Assembly: GCF_003254395.2 (NCBI RefSeq)
Contig: NC_037643.1
Coordinates: 13,410,963 to 13,474,962, forward strand
Length of the DNA stretch: 64,000 bases
Reading direction: 5' to 3'
Origin: Apis mellifera
Lineage: Eukaryota > Arthropoda > Insecta > Hymenoptera > Apidae
The notes under the pieces are model-generated. The model searched no databases. It saw nothing but the letters and a program-made list of their open reading frames with translations, and had not been told where the DNA came from. The position numbers were made by a program, and so were the translations under genes. Below are positions 1-11,882 of the stretch, piece after piece; within the stretch, counting starts at the first letter, position 1; every line of letters begins with the position of its first letter.

Positions 1-1821
1 CAGCGAGACTTAACATATTAGCGTTAATTAAGGCAATTATGTCTCCGCGTGGCAAGCATGAGAGTGTGTCCGCTACAGCTCCACTCATCCATATTCAACA
101 GCCGTTTCCGACTGGAGCTACGAAGCCAACATTGCAACAGACATCGTCGTTGTTGTCCTCGATTGTCGTTGATGTCTTTTGAAGGTGCTTGTTGACAATC
201 ATCGTGGGACTGTCCCGTTCACCTGACCTATTAAGTCCGGAGGTCATTACAATCCGTGAAGTTTTACGTAATGTTATTCGTAATATGTTTATATTTTATA
301 AATTCTAACCTATTTTCCAAATATTTTATTACGATTATTTTAAAATTAATAATTTAATAATCGCTTTATTTACCACATTTTAAAATTATATATAATATTG
401 AAAATATAATACTCAAATTATGAATTTATCGTTCATTCAGAAATTCCCTCCGATTAATTATTTCAAATTTACTAAATAATTTTTTAATTTTATTACGGAT
501 AAAAGGAAGAAGAAAGACAGAACCGGCCGACAGAAAGGATAAAACAAAGTAAAAGGGAGTGAAAGAGGTAAGAGGGGTAGTCGTGGCCGGCTAGGTCGAC
601 TGGATATAGACGAGGTCCAAGGGGTGGTTGGCCGGAAGAGGGCGAAGAGGACAAGAGGGAGGCAGGAGGAAAGGAGAAAACCGGGCACGTCTAGGTTTTG
701 CTATGACCAATGGCAGACGGGGACACAGCGCGCGCCGTTCGTATCGATCCAAGAGACTACGTTGGACTACGTCGAGTACCTCTCTCTCCCGGGTCACCTC
801 ATCCGTCCTTCGCGGATCTTCGTCTTCTGCACCTTTCACACCCCCGCCATCCCGTGACGCCTTACGCTCCTCCCGCCCTCCTGGAATTTATAGCGGACTG
901 TTCTTGATTTCATACTTTCGCAGCTACGCCGAAAATCGACGCCTTTGAATTCTTCCCGGTGATTCCTTTTGTTCCATCGTTCTTTCAAGATAGTTGACCT
1001 TTAGGAAAGTTTATGGAAGACGGGAATCTTCTTCAGGGTTTGAATTTTTCACTTTATTCGGATGTACAACTTGGTTCACTCGAATCGGTTATATTTTCGC
1101 TGTATTACGAGATTTAGAGGAATAGAGAAAATGAACTTTATAAAGGAATGTTATGTAAAGAAATATTTACGTAATATCGAATGTTATTAGATTAATATTA
1201 GATATTATTATATATTTAATATCGAAATGATTTATTGGTTCTAAATTTATCATTGATGTAGGTTCACAGAATCGTGAAAGTGACATGTTCAAAGAACAAA
1301 AGATAAAAGTATTTATATAAGAGAGTAAACGCGCTTGCGCCGTAAGCGAATCCCAGCTAGGTCCTCCCTGCGCTGCGACACGATGAATCGAGGGACAGAA
1401 GCAGGGATGTGACACGAGAGAGGGAAGGAGGAATAGTATGTCACCAGCCGTGGCGACACGCGCCTCCCGGTGACACTCTGCTGGACATGCGTACTCTTTC
1501 GACCTATCATTGCAGGGGTTATTAAAATTTTCGAGCCAATGAACATCCGCGGATTGAACGTCAGGGGCTGCGCCCTCGGAGGGCTTTCCTCGTGGTCAAG
1601 AAGGAGGTCCTTAGAAGATTTTTTACTCAAGCTTTTATATTCCATTACATATATTTTAAATTATTAATTTAACAATATGTACTATGCATATATAGATTTA
1701 AACAAGCATTAACATTGTTTTAAATAGATCATGTTAAGTCTTCTATTATTGGCATTTTGATTTTACAAGTTTATTCTAGGATATTATTTTTTTTTATATT
1801 ATTTATATATTATTTCTATCA
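1..1821. other. Non-coding: AT-rich DNA with two GC islands
   Basis: No gene is recognised. About 280-500, 1130-1320 and 1640-1820 are AT-rich. From about 500 to 690 the plus strand is strongly purine-rich and runs into a CpG-rich island at 600-950. A second island spans 1320-1620. Overlapping short frames are open on both strands of the islands, which reflects base composition and does not show coding. Confidence 0.6.
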
Positions 1822-1905
1822 GAATAGAATATATAAAATATAAAATAGGAAATAAAATAGGAAATAAAATATAAAATAGGAATAGAAAATATAAAAAAGG
1901 AAAAA
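1822..1905. repeat. A-rich tandem repeat, unit about ATAAAATAGGAA
   Basis: Imperfect head-to-tail copies of an 11-12 base unit built from ATAAAATAGGAA and shortened variants. The unit phase slips twice. It sits just upstream of a (TA)n tract, so the region as a whole is a simple-sequence cluster. Confidence 0.8.
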
Positions 1906-1933
1906 TATCTCAAATATCTCTTGTATATTATTG

Positions 1934-1959
1934 TATATATATATATATATATATATATA
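1934..1959. repeat. (TA)13 microsatellite
   Basis: Twenty-six uninterrupted bases of alternating T and A, a likely length-polymorphic dinucleotide microsatellite. Confidence 0.95.
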
Positions 1960-2286
1960 GGAGAAAATAGAGTAAGAGATAAAAAGAGAGAAGAGGCGGG
2001 GTTGTAGAGAACTAGGATGATTTTATGGTCGTGTAAGTTGGGCCAGGGTCATTGAGTGGTGGTTTTTGTTGTGAGCCACACTTGGCCGGGTCTCGAACCA
2101 TCCAGCATCTCTCCTCCGTGTGTAACGCCCACTCCATTATCTCAGTGATGATGAGTGCGCGGGCGGGTGGACCTCGTAACACACATCAGTGGAAGGATTA
2201 CCCTTCGTTCCACCGTCTCCTTGCCTGCCACCTTTCGGCCGTCCCGACAGTTGCCTCTCGTGGTCGTCCCTTCTTACTTCGTTTCC
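1960..2286. other. Mixed-composition spacer before the TTC tract
   Basis: Starts purine-rich (1960-2010), then becomes balanced to GC-rich up to the TTC tract. A frame reading towards the tract lacks an ATG here (its earliest start-like codon is GTG at 2189), so I do not call a gene. Confidence 0.5.
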
Positions 2287-2358
2287 TTCTTCTTCTTCTT
2301 CTTCTTCTTCTTCTTCTTCTTCTTCTTCTTCTTCTTGTTCTTCTTCTTCTTCTTCTTC
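2287..2358. repeat. (TTC)24 microsatellite with one TTG interruption
   Basis: Sixteen TTC triplets, one TTG at 2335-2337 and seven more TTC triplets, 72 bases in all. Depending on frame it would read as poly-Ser, poly-Phe or poly-Leu, which creates spurious low-complexity open frames. It ends directly in AG at 2359-2360, so it could serve as an unusually long polypyrimidine tract. Confidence 0.97.
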
Positions 2359-2360
2359 AG

Positions 2361-2512
2361 GATCGACTAATGGGCAAAGTGATTTGCGAGCAAAAAATAA
2401 ATTGCCCAGGAATTTTTCGATGACGGAACGGATTGAGGATATCGTTGTGATATTGGTTCGAAAGATCGTAGATAACGCCTCTGAAAATATGAATAATAAA
2501 ATAAATGATTGA
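2361..2512 (+). CDS. Possible 3'-terminal exon after the TTC tract (speculative)
   Basis: Immediately after the TTC tract and its AG, one frame (two bases, then TCG) stays open for about 50 codons to a TGA at 2510-2512. It contains ATG at 2420, giving a 30-residue tail that begins MTERIEDIVVILVRKIV and looks amphipathic. The stop overlaps an AATAAA (2512-2517), which could act as a poly(A) signal. No family is recognised. No matching upstream exon was identified. The same frame also runs back through the tract as poly-Ser, so the whole could be a chance frame. The strong acceptor-like context and the stop/AATAAA overlap are the only support. Confidence 0.2.
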
Positions 2513-2517
2513 ATAAA

Positions 2518-3905
2518 TTTTAAATTTTCATCTAATTTGTCATCATTCTTTATTCCTTGATCAAGAATAACAAAAATTGCAGATATAAAATTGCATTATA
2601 ATAATTAATTCATTGTATAATATATTGTATGTATACCTGCATTATAGTTTAATATCAATCAAGATTGAATGGAAAATAATACTCAAGATACTGCATCAAA
2701 ACACAAACACTTTTATATCCTTTGATGAAAACATTTGTTCAATCTAAAATGATCAAGATAATTTCTCATTCAGAAAACTCTCAGAATTATGCTTGTTATT
2801 CTGAATAAAGGTTCACCAGTCATTCTTAGGTTACCGGATCTGGCATTTTAGAAGGTTGTCACGTAGGAACAGTAAACTGACGGTAGGTGGATCGACTTGC
2901 CAACAGTGGAGCATCCAGTGGTCCCAGTGACCAGGGACAATCTTATCTTCCGTGGAAAAAAATTGAGACGTCGGTTCGCGTCTTTGTGAACTTCTGCACG
3001 GATATACATAACCGGCGTGGCCGTATCAGGTTCTCTTGCCCCTGATGCGAGCAGATAGAGCCAGACCTGAGAAAGCTTTACGCGTAATCAGACCCGTATC
3101 CTCGCACATATTAACGAGGCGGACGCATGATCCGCGTCTTTCTGATCTGCATCGCGGGACACAAGAGCAGCGACAAATCGGCTGGAGTGACTCGACTATT
3201 ATTTCATTCGATGAAGATATTCGAGAAATTGTTTTACGATGTCAAATATAGGTTAAGAATTACTGCTGCTTTTCCGATTATATACGATCCCATAATCCTC
3301 ACACACAATTAACACCAACAATCTTCTACTTGCTACTTTTAAGCAAACGTTTCCTTTGGTTTCAAGCTTCGTTGCCAAGCGAGAAAGGAAAAGGGAAAAA
3401 AAAAAACAAGACAATTTCAGTCTCGATGAATAATGCACAGGAAACAGGAGAGGTGCAGCCGCGAGCGACATTATTCCCGGCGTTTCCCGAAGGAAATTAG
3501 GAAAGGCGGAGCGAACGTGGCGCCCCGTATCGCGCCACGGCTAGTCACAAATGTAATATTCAGGAAATAATACAGCCGTCGACGTCCTGTCTCTCGTTCT
3601 TTTCCCTTTTCTTATTCTTCCTGGACGTTTTAATAGAAACCATAAATAGAATCAAATAAGAAATCCAGAGAACGCACTACGCTTCCTGTCGTACATTCGT
3701 ATAAAAGCACTAACTTTGATTTATAACACCGATTTAGAGGTTAGAAATTTCAAATCGAAAAATTACTTTCATCGCGCAATAATCACCGATCATTTCTTTA
3801 TATTTTTCTTCAAACTCAAACTCGTTTCGTTCTGTCACAGAAAAATAAATATATTTCCCATATAAAAGTACGAAAAACGTAGAATTATTATAGAAACAAG
3901 AACGA
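2518..3905. other. Non-coding: AT-rich then mixed sequence
   Basis: 2518-2820 is AT-rich. 2820-3560 is mixed, with CpG-rich pieces around 3000-3180 and 3470-3550. 3560-3905 is AT-rich. A purine run including poly-A lies at about 3380-3410. Only short, unsupported frames are present. Confidence 0.55.
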
Positions 3906-5261
3906 TTGTTAATAAGAAGCACAAACGAATCTACTCTAGCGAATTCTACCCAAGCGGTGGCGCTGACGGCGCATAAATACGTATTAAGGTATAAAAACAG
4001 TTTACAGCGCGTATCTTTCGAAGGATCTCATATTTCCATGGACGGTGTTGCCCTGTGTCGGGGGGGAGAAGTGTTGTTCGGAGGCGTACCGAACTCTTGC
4101 CTTCATTTTGTCCTAAAGCGACAAGCTTTAATATCCTGGCCCGCTCGTTTTGCTCGTTCCCAGTCTTGCTTCCATCCCTCTCCCTTCCCACGCTTCTTAC
4201 CATCCTTTTTCCCTCTACCCAGTATCTCAAGCCCGCTACGAGGTGAAACTTTAATACAATTTCATTTGGCTCGCGCTGACAAACTCACCTCTCTCTCTCT
4301 CTTTCTCTTTCTCTCTCTCCCTCCCTCTTTTCCCTATTCTCTTTCCTTTCGAGCAACTTCCCCTTCGCAGTCGCTTCTTTACTGCCTGCTGAAGACTATT
4401 TATAACCTTAACCCTCCTTGGAGCATCGAAGGGAAATGTTCTTTGTTCCCAGCTAACGGGACACGAGCAAACAGAATCGCGGGTTATTCCAGGAGGACAT
4501 TAATAATTTGCTGGTCTATTAGCGTGGCCTTTGTCGAATTCGGTAATTATCCGATAATGTTTCTCGAGGATGAGGGTTGTTCGAATTGGGAATAATCGGA
4601 TAATTAGGAATTGATTTGATGAATGTTGATTCGTCTACGCATGGTTTTATTTTCGTATTTTTTTGATAAATTCGATTGTAAAGATATTTTTTTTTGGGAA
4701 ATCATTGCGTTAAAATGGAAAATCAACACGACGAGGATGTTAAAATTTGACGATCGCTCGGGAGGTGGATTATAGTCTTCGCACCGCTGGTTTTCTTCTC
4801 TCGCTCCAAGGCAGAGGCGAGCCAGTTGGGGGGGGATCTGTGGACGTTAAACGCTTTTAAAATTTAACTTTCCTGACGAGTTACTCCTGGACTCGCGAGG
4901 AAATCTCCGCGAAAATTTACTTTCTTTCCGTTTCTCCTGACAACGCAACAGATTGCCCAGGGAGATTACCCTCCCCAACTAAGTTTCGCGCATTTCTGAC
5001 GCTCAACTCTCGGATAACACATCGCTGATCTTTTTTTTAAAACATTTTAAGCGTTAAATGATATACAATTAAACTTGGTCATCAATGTAATATTATGCAG
5101 ATATTAATTATAATTAATTAACGATTAATTTTATATTACTTACTACATTTAATTATTAAAATTAAATAATACGAGAAGCAAGTTCGAGGAAAAGTTTAAT
5201 AATACGTAAAGTAAAGATCGTTCTCACCTATTTCACCAGACTAATAAGATGCGCGTTAACC
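3906..5261. other. Pyrimidine-rich block and mixed flanks, no supported gene
   Basis: 4100-4400 is dominated by C and T on the plus strand, including a (CT)7 at 4289-4302 followed by further CT runs. This suppresses stop codons and produces a 229-codon plus-strand frame (3906-4595) that I reject. On the minus strand, TATAAATA (4397-4404) and a GAG|GTGAGTTT donor-like site (exon edge near 4289) suggest a possible promoter or first exon, but no ATG-led frame supports it. 5030-5200 is AT-rich. Confidence 0.5.
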
Positions 5262-5281
5262 TTCTTCTTCTTCTTCTTCTT
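5262..5281. repeat. Short (TTC)n microsatellite
   Basis: Six TTC triplets plus TT on the plus strand, within a mixed-composition region. It is much shorter than the tract at 2287. Confidence 0.9.
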
Positions 5282-5966
5282 AACGTTCAAATTACGGTTC
5301 GTCTGTGTTCGTTCTTTCGCAGGAACACACAGTTGGACGTCTGTATCTCGGCTTTCAATATATCTCAATTATATCGTAAATAAAATATGACCGGCTAGTT
5401 GCGTGCACCCGGTAAATTGGTAGTCGAGGTGTCCGTTAGCGAACCTGTTCTCCTCCTCTGTCTTCTTTCTCTTCTTTAGAACAAGGCTGGTGGAACACAT
5501 AATGCCCGTTTTTTTGTTCTTAATTCGATTTTTCTATCGATACGGGTTAGGATGCCGTATCCTCTCCACGAGCAATCCTGATATCACGTTTTCTTCTCAA
5601 ACTTTTCACAATAAGCCCCGAGTACGTTGTCATTAAGGAATGATTGATTAATGACGGGTTGTTAAGCAAAAATTGTCTTACTTTTGTTTTTTTATATTAA
5701 GTATAAGTAATCTTGAGCAAAAGGAAATTTTTTGCTTAGTTTTCTTTTTTTTCTTCATTAATGATACACTCTCGTAAAAATGAACTTTATATGTTAATTA
5801 TTATAATCAATCATTTTTTTTTTTTATATATTACTTGTAGAAGAAAATGAAGAAAAAAATTTATTTCAGCAACAGGAAAAAAAAAAAATCGAATTCTCGA
5901 AAGATGTTATCGAATAAAATACCAAGAATTAATTATAACCTATTAAAAACGAGCATATAAATTAAC
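5282..5966. other. Non-coding: mixed to AT-rich with A/T runs
   Basis: Contains an acceptor-like site (TTCTTTCGCAG near 5321) without a partner donor and a TATCGATA (DRE-type) word at 5535-5542. From 5640 onward the sequence is AT-rich, with poly-T at about 5816-5824 and poly-A near 5879-5887. No gene is seen. Confidence 0.55.
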
Positions 5967-6168
5967 TTAGTTCTTCAAACCATAATCAGAACACTTTTTA
6001 ATCTCATTGTCAGCCTTGCCAGCAGTTTGATCGATGCGAAATTTGTTGGCAAAATTGCGTGGAAAAGGGACTTCGTTAAAAATGTATAGAGGGAAAGATG
6101 TGGTGGCCCACTGTGGCCAACTTTTCGAAAGGGATCTTCTAAGAGAAGATCCTAGATATCTGTCGACT
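5967..6168 (-). CDS. Possible terminal exon or pseudogene fragment, minus strand (speculative)
   Basis: After an acceptor-like ATCTTTGCCGTCAG (minus strand, AG at 6169-6170), one frame is open for about 66 codons to a TAA at 5967. The C-terminal part reads FANKFRIDQTAGKADNEIKK followed by CSDYGLKN, with codon choice that looks more like real protein than its surroundings. An AATAAA on the minus strand near 5861-5866 could be a poly(A) signal. No family is recognised. The opposite strand is also open here (ATG at 6034, ending at a GTAAGT donor near 6190), so strand and coding status are both uncertain. A perfect 9-bp inverted repeat (6132-6152) lies inside. Confidence 0.17.
6132..6152. repeat. 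Perfect 9-bp inverted repeat
   Basis: GGATCTTCT and AGAAGATCC flank a 3-base spacer, giving a short perfect hairpin. It has no attached T-run and lies inside the weak minus-strand exon candidate. Confidence 0.85.
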
Positions 6169-6189
6169 ACTGACGGCAAAGATTTATCC

Positions 6190-9100
6190 GTAAGTAATCA
6201 CAGGGTTCGGCCGGGTTAAGGATTGTTATTGGTGCATTTTAATGCGACCCCTCCCTGACCGGGTTATTATTATTGCGGTTGTCCGAGAAAATTAGCGGTT
6301 CGTCGATCGGGAACGCTTGCGAAAGGGGGCGGACACGTCGACCGTCCGACGAAGATCCATCTGTCACAGCATGGCCGCTCGCAATTCGTCAGTGGCACGA
6401 AGGTCTGCAGGATTGAAAAGTTTATCCCGGCGAAATTTACGTGCCTCTTCCTGTACGCGAACAGATTTCTTTGCCGGAGATGAAAGAGCGTTAACCGAAT
6501 GGAATTTTGAATGGAATTTTCGATGAGATTGGAGAGGTTAGGTCGAAAGTGAAGCTCGGTTGTTAACGATTTTTGAAAATTATAATTTTGTTCATAATAC
6601 TTTTTTGTATTAATATATGAGAAAGTTGAGAATTTGTTAAAATTTAAATAATTGTTATTAACTATTTTTTATTGTGTTTAAATTATTAAATTTATATTAT
6701 TATAATATAAGAAATAGTTCTAATAAAGTAAATCTATTGTATAAAAACACGTGTTACAATGAAAAGTAGTTCATGTGTTTTTGCATAAAAATTATCAGAT
6801 GATTTTTAATTTAGAGTTATATTTCAGGTGTATAAATTCTTACACCTGCTGATTCGCCAAGGGTTGTTCCGCTTCAGTCCATATTTATTTAAAGAGGACA
6901 CTTTTGGTCACGCTAGAGTCACCTGCACAGTATATTTCTAAATTATCATAGAATTATAATTCAGTCTTGACGGTTATGAGCATTATCTGATTAAAGTGAC
7001 AATTTTGCAATATAGAACATGAATTAAATAAGTAAAATTATCGTTCTATTTTCTATAGAATTTTTGTTATTTTATAATTTTAAATTATAAAGTCATTATT
7101 ATCATTATATTCGTAATTCTAAGTTAAATTTATCTTTTAAATATTATATATAATCTCAAATATTTATTTATTTTATTTAAAAATATGTTAACACGTTTAA
7201 GCAAATCTTTAGAATGAAGATAAATTTGATTCTAGTCAAAATTGGAATTGAATTTCGAATTCTCATCAAGGAATGAAAGCACCGAACGAATGAAAATAAG
7301 AGGTCCTTAATTATAGGTTATCCAGTCTCGTCGATATAATAACTATGTTCAAAAATGACGCAAAGTTTCGTTCATCGCGTGATTTATGCCCGGAAAATAG
7401 ATCGTGCCCGTGAGGCTAAATCGTCTCCAGTGTTTTGAAATAAGAAATCAGCCCAGTCTTCGTTAAAAGAAAACGGTTGATAGCTAGAAAGTGGAAGACA
7501 TGTCTTGTGCTAGTGGCAAACATAACCTTTATAAATCATCGGTTTATACTTGTCATACAGTTCAACAGCGGGAAATCTACGCAACGGATGCAAAAAGCAT
7601 CGTAATAAGTCGTATCTGACCAACCGCGAAGATCGTATCGTTTATGCGAATCCTATTCTAATACACTCTTACATCTCTGAATATTAAGATTTATGTAACA
7701 TTGTCCGTTTACTTCGATTATTCACAAATTTATTGATTCAAAAGTTTCCATTTTCGAAAATGATAACTTATTTGAAACCATTTAATCTAAAAATTTTTTC
7801 CAATTACCAATCGTTTCATAATCTTAATTTCACTTACTTGCACGTGATATGATGTTGTTGAATTCTTGACACGATCAAATCAGAGGAAACTCTAACTGCA
7901 CAGAAAGATGAAATAAACTGACTCTATTACGATACGGCAAGTCGCGCAGGAATTCGTATTAATCGTTAAAAATTACACAGCAACAGCAGTGGGATGCAAC
8001 GAATCGAATCATGGAACAGAAGGCGTAATCATAGTTTTCACCGGCATTGCAAACGAATTAATTCAGTCGGCGGCGAGTCACCCAGTAGATTAGCGCGGCA
8101 GAACGGTGGCCATGCGCGTCGTAAATTTTCGTTTTCTCGTCGCGTTATGTATTATGCATTTTCTGTCCACCCGGCTACAACTGGCCGTATTTAGAACTCT
8201 TGACAATTATCTTTCCGCTGGGTAAGAAGCCATGTAATATTCATGGCGTGGATTGTAAAGTGGACGAACGGTCGGCACACAATACCCGTAGATTCTGAGA
8301 TTGCGCGTTCACCGTGACACTAATACCGGAAAGGAAACGGAGAAAATCAGTCTTAATTGGGACATACCGCAAAAGACGACCATGCTTTATTTAATCTTAG
8401 AATGCACTTGACTTCTCATCACGATTTGTCCTTTGATCCATTATTTATTATCACAATTCGTAATCTAACCTCTTCTTGTCACATACTTGGTATGATATGT
8501 TTCTTAAAACTCAAAGAATCAGATCTTCATTATTTTGAAAATGGCTATTAAGAAATATATAATTATATAAAATACTTTAAATATTATATTTTCGAAATAT
8601 CTCGTATTTTCTATTATTCAAATAATCTTGATTATCTTGAAATTTCATATACACACAACATCTATATAATTAATATCTTCCTTTTAATTTCTAACCTCTT
8701 TTCATAAAATACACACACTCTCCATTATATTTCACTATACGTATTTCACGCTTCTATCTTAACTGCAACTCGAACCAAAAACTCAATCTTCGCGTTAATT
8801 ACGAGCCGATCATACTCGAGTAGCATAAAGGCAGAAAATTCCTTCGCGTCGCGAGCGTAAATCCAGGAACTAATTTTGCCGTAGTAAAACGCAAAACGTT
8901 GGCTGACACGTCGAGGAGATAGGTAATTCGAGGTGTCGTGAGATGCAAGGAAGAGGTCGAGAATACTTTCACGCCTATCAGTCTCGAGTCTTATTTCGCA
9001 AGTTCACCTTAGAATTTCGGTTTTTGAAATGAACGTCCATGTGATCGTAAATATAGTGTAACACTATCGCTATGACAAATCGTTTACAAAAAAGTTACTA

Positions 9101-9565
9101 GAAAGTGAAATTTATATTAAAATAAATTATAATATTTTAATATTTTTTAAATAAATCCTTTTTAATATTATTGAATCATAGATGATTATTTATTTATATT
9201 ATATAAATTTTAATTGAATTTTTTAAATATTATGATTATATAATTTTTTAAATTACATGATTATACAAAATACAAATAGTACAAAAAATAAATTACTAAC
9301 AATTATTAATTCACAATTATATTCTAACATCTTTACCAAAATAAATCAATCTATATTTAACATCGTTTCTTGAACTTTTCTATCTATCTCGCGTTCCCTT
9401 TATCGAACTATCGAATAGAACATTAATATTTGTCAATTATCCTAGAACCCTCCAATGTGCGCGATTCATCGTCGAGACACGCAAGGGTCCACTTCCAATG
9501 TGCGACATAGAAAGCAATTATAATTCTTCGTTCGTATCGTCCACGTTATAATTGGGGTTCCGATA
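6190..9565. other. Non-coding: long AT-rich region with scattered CpG-rich patches
   Basis: 6540-7310, 8560-8760 and 9060-9360 are very AT-rich. Balanced patches lie at 6200-6530, 7320-7680, 7850-8350 and 8770-9060. A minus-strand pair (acceptor TTTCTGTGCAG, donor CAA|GTAAGTG) brackets 58 bases at 7838-7895 that are open in one frame, but the bracketed sequence is unremarkable. No gene is recognised. Confidence 0.55.
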
Positions 9566-9949
9566 ATGGACGGCCAAAGAAGATTAGGAACAGAGACCGT
9601 TCACGTGGTCCACTTTTCCGGACAAAGAAAATCTAACCTAGAAATCAGAAAAAGTATGAAGAGAAGAAAGAGATTGCCTGAAGGGGAAGAAGAAAGAAGA
9701 TACGCGTCGAGGGAAAAAAGAGGAAAGGAGAAAAGAATACAGGTGGAAAGGGAAGTTGAGACAAGGAGAGAGACTCGTACGTATAGTCTCGATGACTTAT
9801 GTGGCTCTGACGCTATCAGCAAAGCGTCTCTGGAGTCCAGTCCGAGCCTCGGAACAACGCTTCTCGTAAATCATCGCGATCCACCCACACACCAGTATCG
9901 CTCCTCTCACCGCAGAGAGTTCGAGCTTCAAGTTCGAGATGCGATATGA
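9566..9949 (+). CDS. ATG-initiated 127-codon frame, doubtful
   Basis: Starts at an ATG with a favourable context (A at -3, G at +4), beginning MDGQRRLGTETVHVVHF, and ends at a TGA. Residues about 28-75 are almost all R, K and E because the DNA there is a purine-rich run (9650-9770). No motif, signal peptide or membrane segment is visible. The opposite strand is also open across 9601-9822. No poly(A) signal or splice context was linked. Most likely a chance frame in purine-rich DNA; listed because it has a true ATG in good context. Confidence 0.12.
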   Translation: MDGQRRLGTETVHVVHFSGQRKSNLEIRKSMKRRKRLPEGEEERRYASREKRGKEKRIQVEREVETRRETRTYSLDDLCGSDAISKASLESSPSLGTTLLVNHRDPPTHQYRSSHRREFELQVRDAI

Positions 9950-11624
9950 CAATTAACGAGGTCAAAAGGGAGAATGAAGTTTACTCACGAACAACCATAT
10001 TCCTTTTCTATCATTCCTTTATATAGAATTATCTTTTATACTGAATTTATTAGCAATTGGAAACCTATTATAATCAAATCATTTCATTACGAATTGAGAT
10101 AACTTAGGTTAGGATAAGCGGTTTCATAGCTTGGAAAGAAATGTTTGAAGCGATTCAAGTAAGTAAAATTTATCTTTTATAATAAAATTTTGAGATAAGT
10201 TTTATTTTTAATGAACAGAAAGTATAAAAATTACATTTCGATTAATATTTAATTTTTATTCAAATAGGCCCCAATCTTAATCTCTCAAACTTAACCTCTA
10301 CGACTAGAAGTCCATACCGCTATACCATACAAAAAATTAGACGCAGAAAACAGTATGATTCTCAGAAGTCGGTTTGAAACATATCTCCGTCCCACAAAGG
10401 GAGATATCGCGCTATGCGACCAAACGAAAGCAAACTAAGCCAAGAAAAAGAGAAAGACCGTGGGGTCCTTTGATTGTCGTCGGTGGCAGGGTGCACCCGT
10501 GGAGATACAAATGACAATGATACTACTGTAACCGAGCTACTGCGTTCACGGTTATCAAGCGTTGTGATCGTCGGCTACTAGAGGCCTTCTTTTTTCGGCC
10601 GACAGTTGGCTAACTCCCACGCGAAAAAAAGCGTAGGCAGTGTAGCATTTTTATTAGGGCAATTCGCCGGGTGCCCACGAGCGCTCGTTGACGTTGCGAT
10701 CATACGTTTCTTTTAAAATTTTTTTTTCGAGCTGCCACCGCTTAGCTCGTTTGGTTATCGTTGGAAGCGATTTTGCTCTGTTCTTGGTAATTGAATGTTT
10801 GATACTTATTCACTGTTTTGGAAGATTTTATCATATTTTATACATAGAATTTAATATGTTCTTTTTTAGACTTTTTAATGTAATGTTTTTTATATAAAAT
10901 ATTTTTTGCAATAATTATATTCTATTCGTTGTACGAAACAACAATTTAAATTTTTATTAAATTATTTTTCTAGCATTATTCTACTATGCTGTACAAGTAT
11001 CCACGTTTAGTAGGTCTATCTCAATATCAAGATTATTGTCAACCATATTCAGTATCGAATGGTAGTCGTGATTTTCGATGCAACTATACTGAAGACGCGT
11101 AAATGCAACTTGTGGTCTTTGGGAAGCGTTGTAGTATTGCACAGTGAGAGATGTCCTCAGGATAAACAAGCAGGCTTTGTTCTACGCTTATGAATAAAAC
11201 ATTCGATAGTGCATCTCCCGGAGCTATACCGTACGTATACACGCTGCTGCAATCCATTACTTTTACTCAAGTCCAAACCCTTTTCCATCATCTCCTGTGA
11301 CATTTCTCCAGCCTTCCCGTTTGCATCCATTTTTATTCTTTCACTATCGCTTATCTTATTTTCAAATTAACTATCGCACAAAATATTTTTTTATTAAATT
11401 GAATTCTCTACAAATTGAATATATTTTCATAAATGAATTTATCTCTTTTTCAGATGATTACTATTTTTCACTCATCTAAGCATAATATTTGAAATCAATA
11501 TCAACAACTAACTAACATTCCACCAGAAGAAAGAAACAAAAATCAATTTTCCAACTGAGCATAAGAATTCACAAGGTGTACAAGGCGAAACTCGGAAGCT
11601 TTTAACGCCGTACTTTCCTTTCAG
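9950..11624. other. Non-coding: alternating AT-rich and mixed DNA
   Basis: AT-rich at 9990-10260, 10700-10980 and 11330-11560; balanced at 10300-10690 and 10990-11290. A TTAGGTTAGG word lies at 10104-10113 and a GTAAGTAAAA donor-like word near 10155. A strong acceptor-like tract (TACTTTCCTTTCAG) closes the segment at 11624. Confidence 0.55.
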
Positions 11625-11882
11625 GAAAACGGGAACGAGAGGAGCCTCTGTGGAAAAAAAGCAACAACGAAGGAGCAGATGATACGATACGGAGTCTGGA
11701 GGAACACGGTCGTGAAGCTAGGAGAGAGAGCGTGGAGAGAGTGTCTCAATGTCTCCCAGAAGACTGAACCTAAGCAATTTGTGCTTTCATTCGCACAAAG
11801 CTCGAGCGCCGAGGAAAATGCCGGCGTAAAAGAGAAGTTAAAACTATGCCGTCGTTCTTATTACTGCCTGGAGCCACCCTGA
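11625..11882 (+). CDS. Possible terminal coding exon (speculative)
   Basis: Directly after a very good acceptor (TACTTTCCTTTCAG), frame 0 is open for 85 codons to a TGA. The same frame is stopped by a TAA just upstream of the acceptor, so the opening coincides with the splice site. The peptide begins ENGNERSLCGKKATTKEQMI and ends CRRSYYCLEPP. It is rich in K, E and R without long single-residue runs. No family, domain or hydrophobic segment is recognised. The following 150 bases are pyrimidine-rich and could be 3' untranslated. No upstream exon with a compatible phase was found. It may be a chance frame. Confidence 0.2.
   Translation, partial: ENGNERSLCGKKATTKEQMIRYGVWRNTVVKLGERAWRECLNVSQKTEPKQFVLSFAQSSSAEENAGVKEKLKLCRRSYYCLEPP

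Noticed and set aside
4289..4384. Minus-strand exon ending GAG|GTGAGTTT
   Set aside because: The open frame is almost entirely an (AG)n/GGGAG purine run (Arg-Glu repeats); the site is a by-product of the CT microsatellite.
3906..4595. 229-codon plus-strand open frame
   Set aside because: Spans a C/T-rich tract that removes stops; the product is Ser/Phe/Pro/Leu-rich low complexity with no motif, and overlapping frames are open too.
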